A stretch of 7,249 nt of DNA. Source: Planctomycetota bacterium (GTDB lineage Bacteria > Planctomycetota > UBA1135 > GCA-002686595). The stretch is from the NCBI GenBank assembly GCA_029259675.1, contig JAJDES010000092.1, positions 1-7,249 of the forward strand. The letters run 5' to 3'. The position numbers were made by a program, and so were the translations under genes. The number at the start of each line of letters is the position of its first letter. Positions within the stretch are counted from its first letter, which is position 1. Positions 6,989 to 7,249 of this stretch are shown piece after piece. The notes beneath the pieces were generated by a model. That model worked only from the letters and a program-made list of their open reading frames with translations, had not been told where the DNA came from and did not search any database.

Positions 6989-7217
6989 AGCTGTTGTCTC
7001 CGTAGCGGGCAAAGCAATCGCGGCTCTTGCGACAATCTTCGGGTAGGACCAGATCCAAATCGGGCCCCACGCTCATCTGAGTTTTGCCGCACCAGCAGTG
7101 ATTGCTCCCGTCCAGGATATCCTCGTCCGACTGGGGCGGGGACTGAAGGAAGGCGGTCTTCTTGCTCTTTAAGTGCCGGCAGTACGGGCTAATTTCGATT
7201 GCGCGCGTTTCTTTCAT
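6987..7217 (-). CDS. Small Cys-rich putative metal-binding protein
   Basis: A 76-aa protein I cannot name. It has five Cys (13, 41, 43, 62, 68) and nearby His15 and His40, in blocks SPYCRHLKSKKTAF, DGSNHCWCGKT, GPDLDLVLPEDCR and DCFARYGD. The CxC with a preceding His and the C-x5-C pair look like a zinc or iron-sulfur site; this is inference from spacing only. No signal peptide or membrane segment is visible, so it is probably cytoplasmic. The start is uncertain: the ATG at 7217 has no good Shine-Dalgarno sequence, and the frame stays open upstream through DPIGELAPLP to the window edge, so the real protein may be longer and cut by the boundary. Its stop overlaps the ribosome site of the DUF1326-like gene, 10 bases before that start, implying a shared operon. 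An alternative is that it is a free-standing small protein preceded by another gene ending at 7229. Confidence 0.65.
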   Translation of the reverse strand: MKETRAIEISPYCRHLKSKKTAFLQSPPQSDEDILDGSNHCWCGKTQMSVGPDLDLVLPEDCRKSRDCFARYGDNS

Positions 7218-7249
7218 GGGAAGTGGGGCTAATTCGCCAATTGGGTCAT

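Noticed and set aside
6977..7012. Upstream ATG at 7012 as start of the DUF1326-like protein
   Set aside because: It would overlap the upstream gene, lacks a ribosome site, and would put charged residues ahead of the signal/anchor segment; the ATG at 6976 has AGGAG at ideal spacing.
1..7249. CRISPR arrays, tRNA/rRNA, insertion sequences, defence or phage genes
   Set aside because: Looked for regular spaced repeats, cloverleaf-like sequences, transposase motifs and terminal inverted repeats by eye; none seen.

Overview
The window reads as an ordinary chromosomal segment of a Gram-negative-type (diderm) bacterium with moderately high G+C (judged by eye, not computed). The evidence is a membrane-anchored FadE-type acyl-CoA dehydrogenase, a lipoprotein with a clear lipobox, AGGAG-like ribosome sites and GC-rich intrinsic terminators. 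The phylum cannot be fixed from sequence alone. FadE is best known from Gammaproteobacteria, but the mix of an M49-type lipoprotein, a DUF1326-like exported protein and a small Cys-rich protein would also suit Planctomycetota, Myxococcota or similar environmental lineages (inference). No rRNA, tRNA, CRISPR, transposase, integrase or phage gene was seen.

Layout, left to right. (1) Positions 3-2360, + strand: a FadE acyl-CoA dehydrogenase whose first ~25 residues lie outside the window; it is followed by a strong hairpin terminator (2391-2428). (2) Positions 2579-4225, + strand: a predicted lipoprotein zinc metallopeptidase related to family M49 (dipeptidyl-peptidase III), with HEXXH in place of the classical HEXXGH. 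(3) Positions 4363-5013, - strand: a small glutathione S-transferase-family protein, convergent with the peptidase. (4) Positions 5239-6048, + strand: an endonuclease/exonuclease/phosphatase (EEP) fold protein, divergent from the GST across a ~225-base region with an AT-rich promoter-like patch. (5) Positions 6049-6211: an intergenic spacer with a minus-strand terminator bracketed by two copies of a 13-base direct repeat. (6) Positions 6212-6976, - strand: an exported or membrane-anchored DUF1326-like protein. It is preceded in the same operon by a 76-codon (or longer) Cys-rich protein at 6987-7217, whose stop codon overlaps the downstream ribosome site; the 5' part of this operon lies beyond the right edge.

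The genes form independent transcription units (fadE; M49; GST; EEP; the DUF1326-like pair) without one obvious shared pathway. FadE belongs to fatty-acid beta-oxidation. The M49 lipoprotein probably works on peptides outside the cytoplasm. The least-described part is the right-hand operon, where a small protein with a C/H-rich pattern is tightly coupled to an exported DUF1326-like protein; I cannot assign a function to it. No convincing novel multi-gene system (defence, toxin, retroelement, etc.) is visible.
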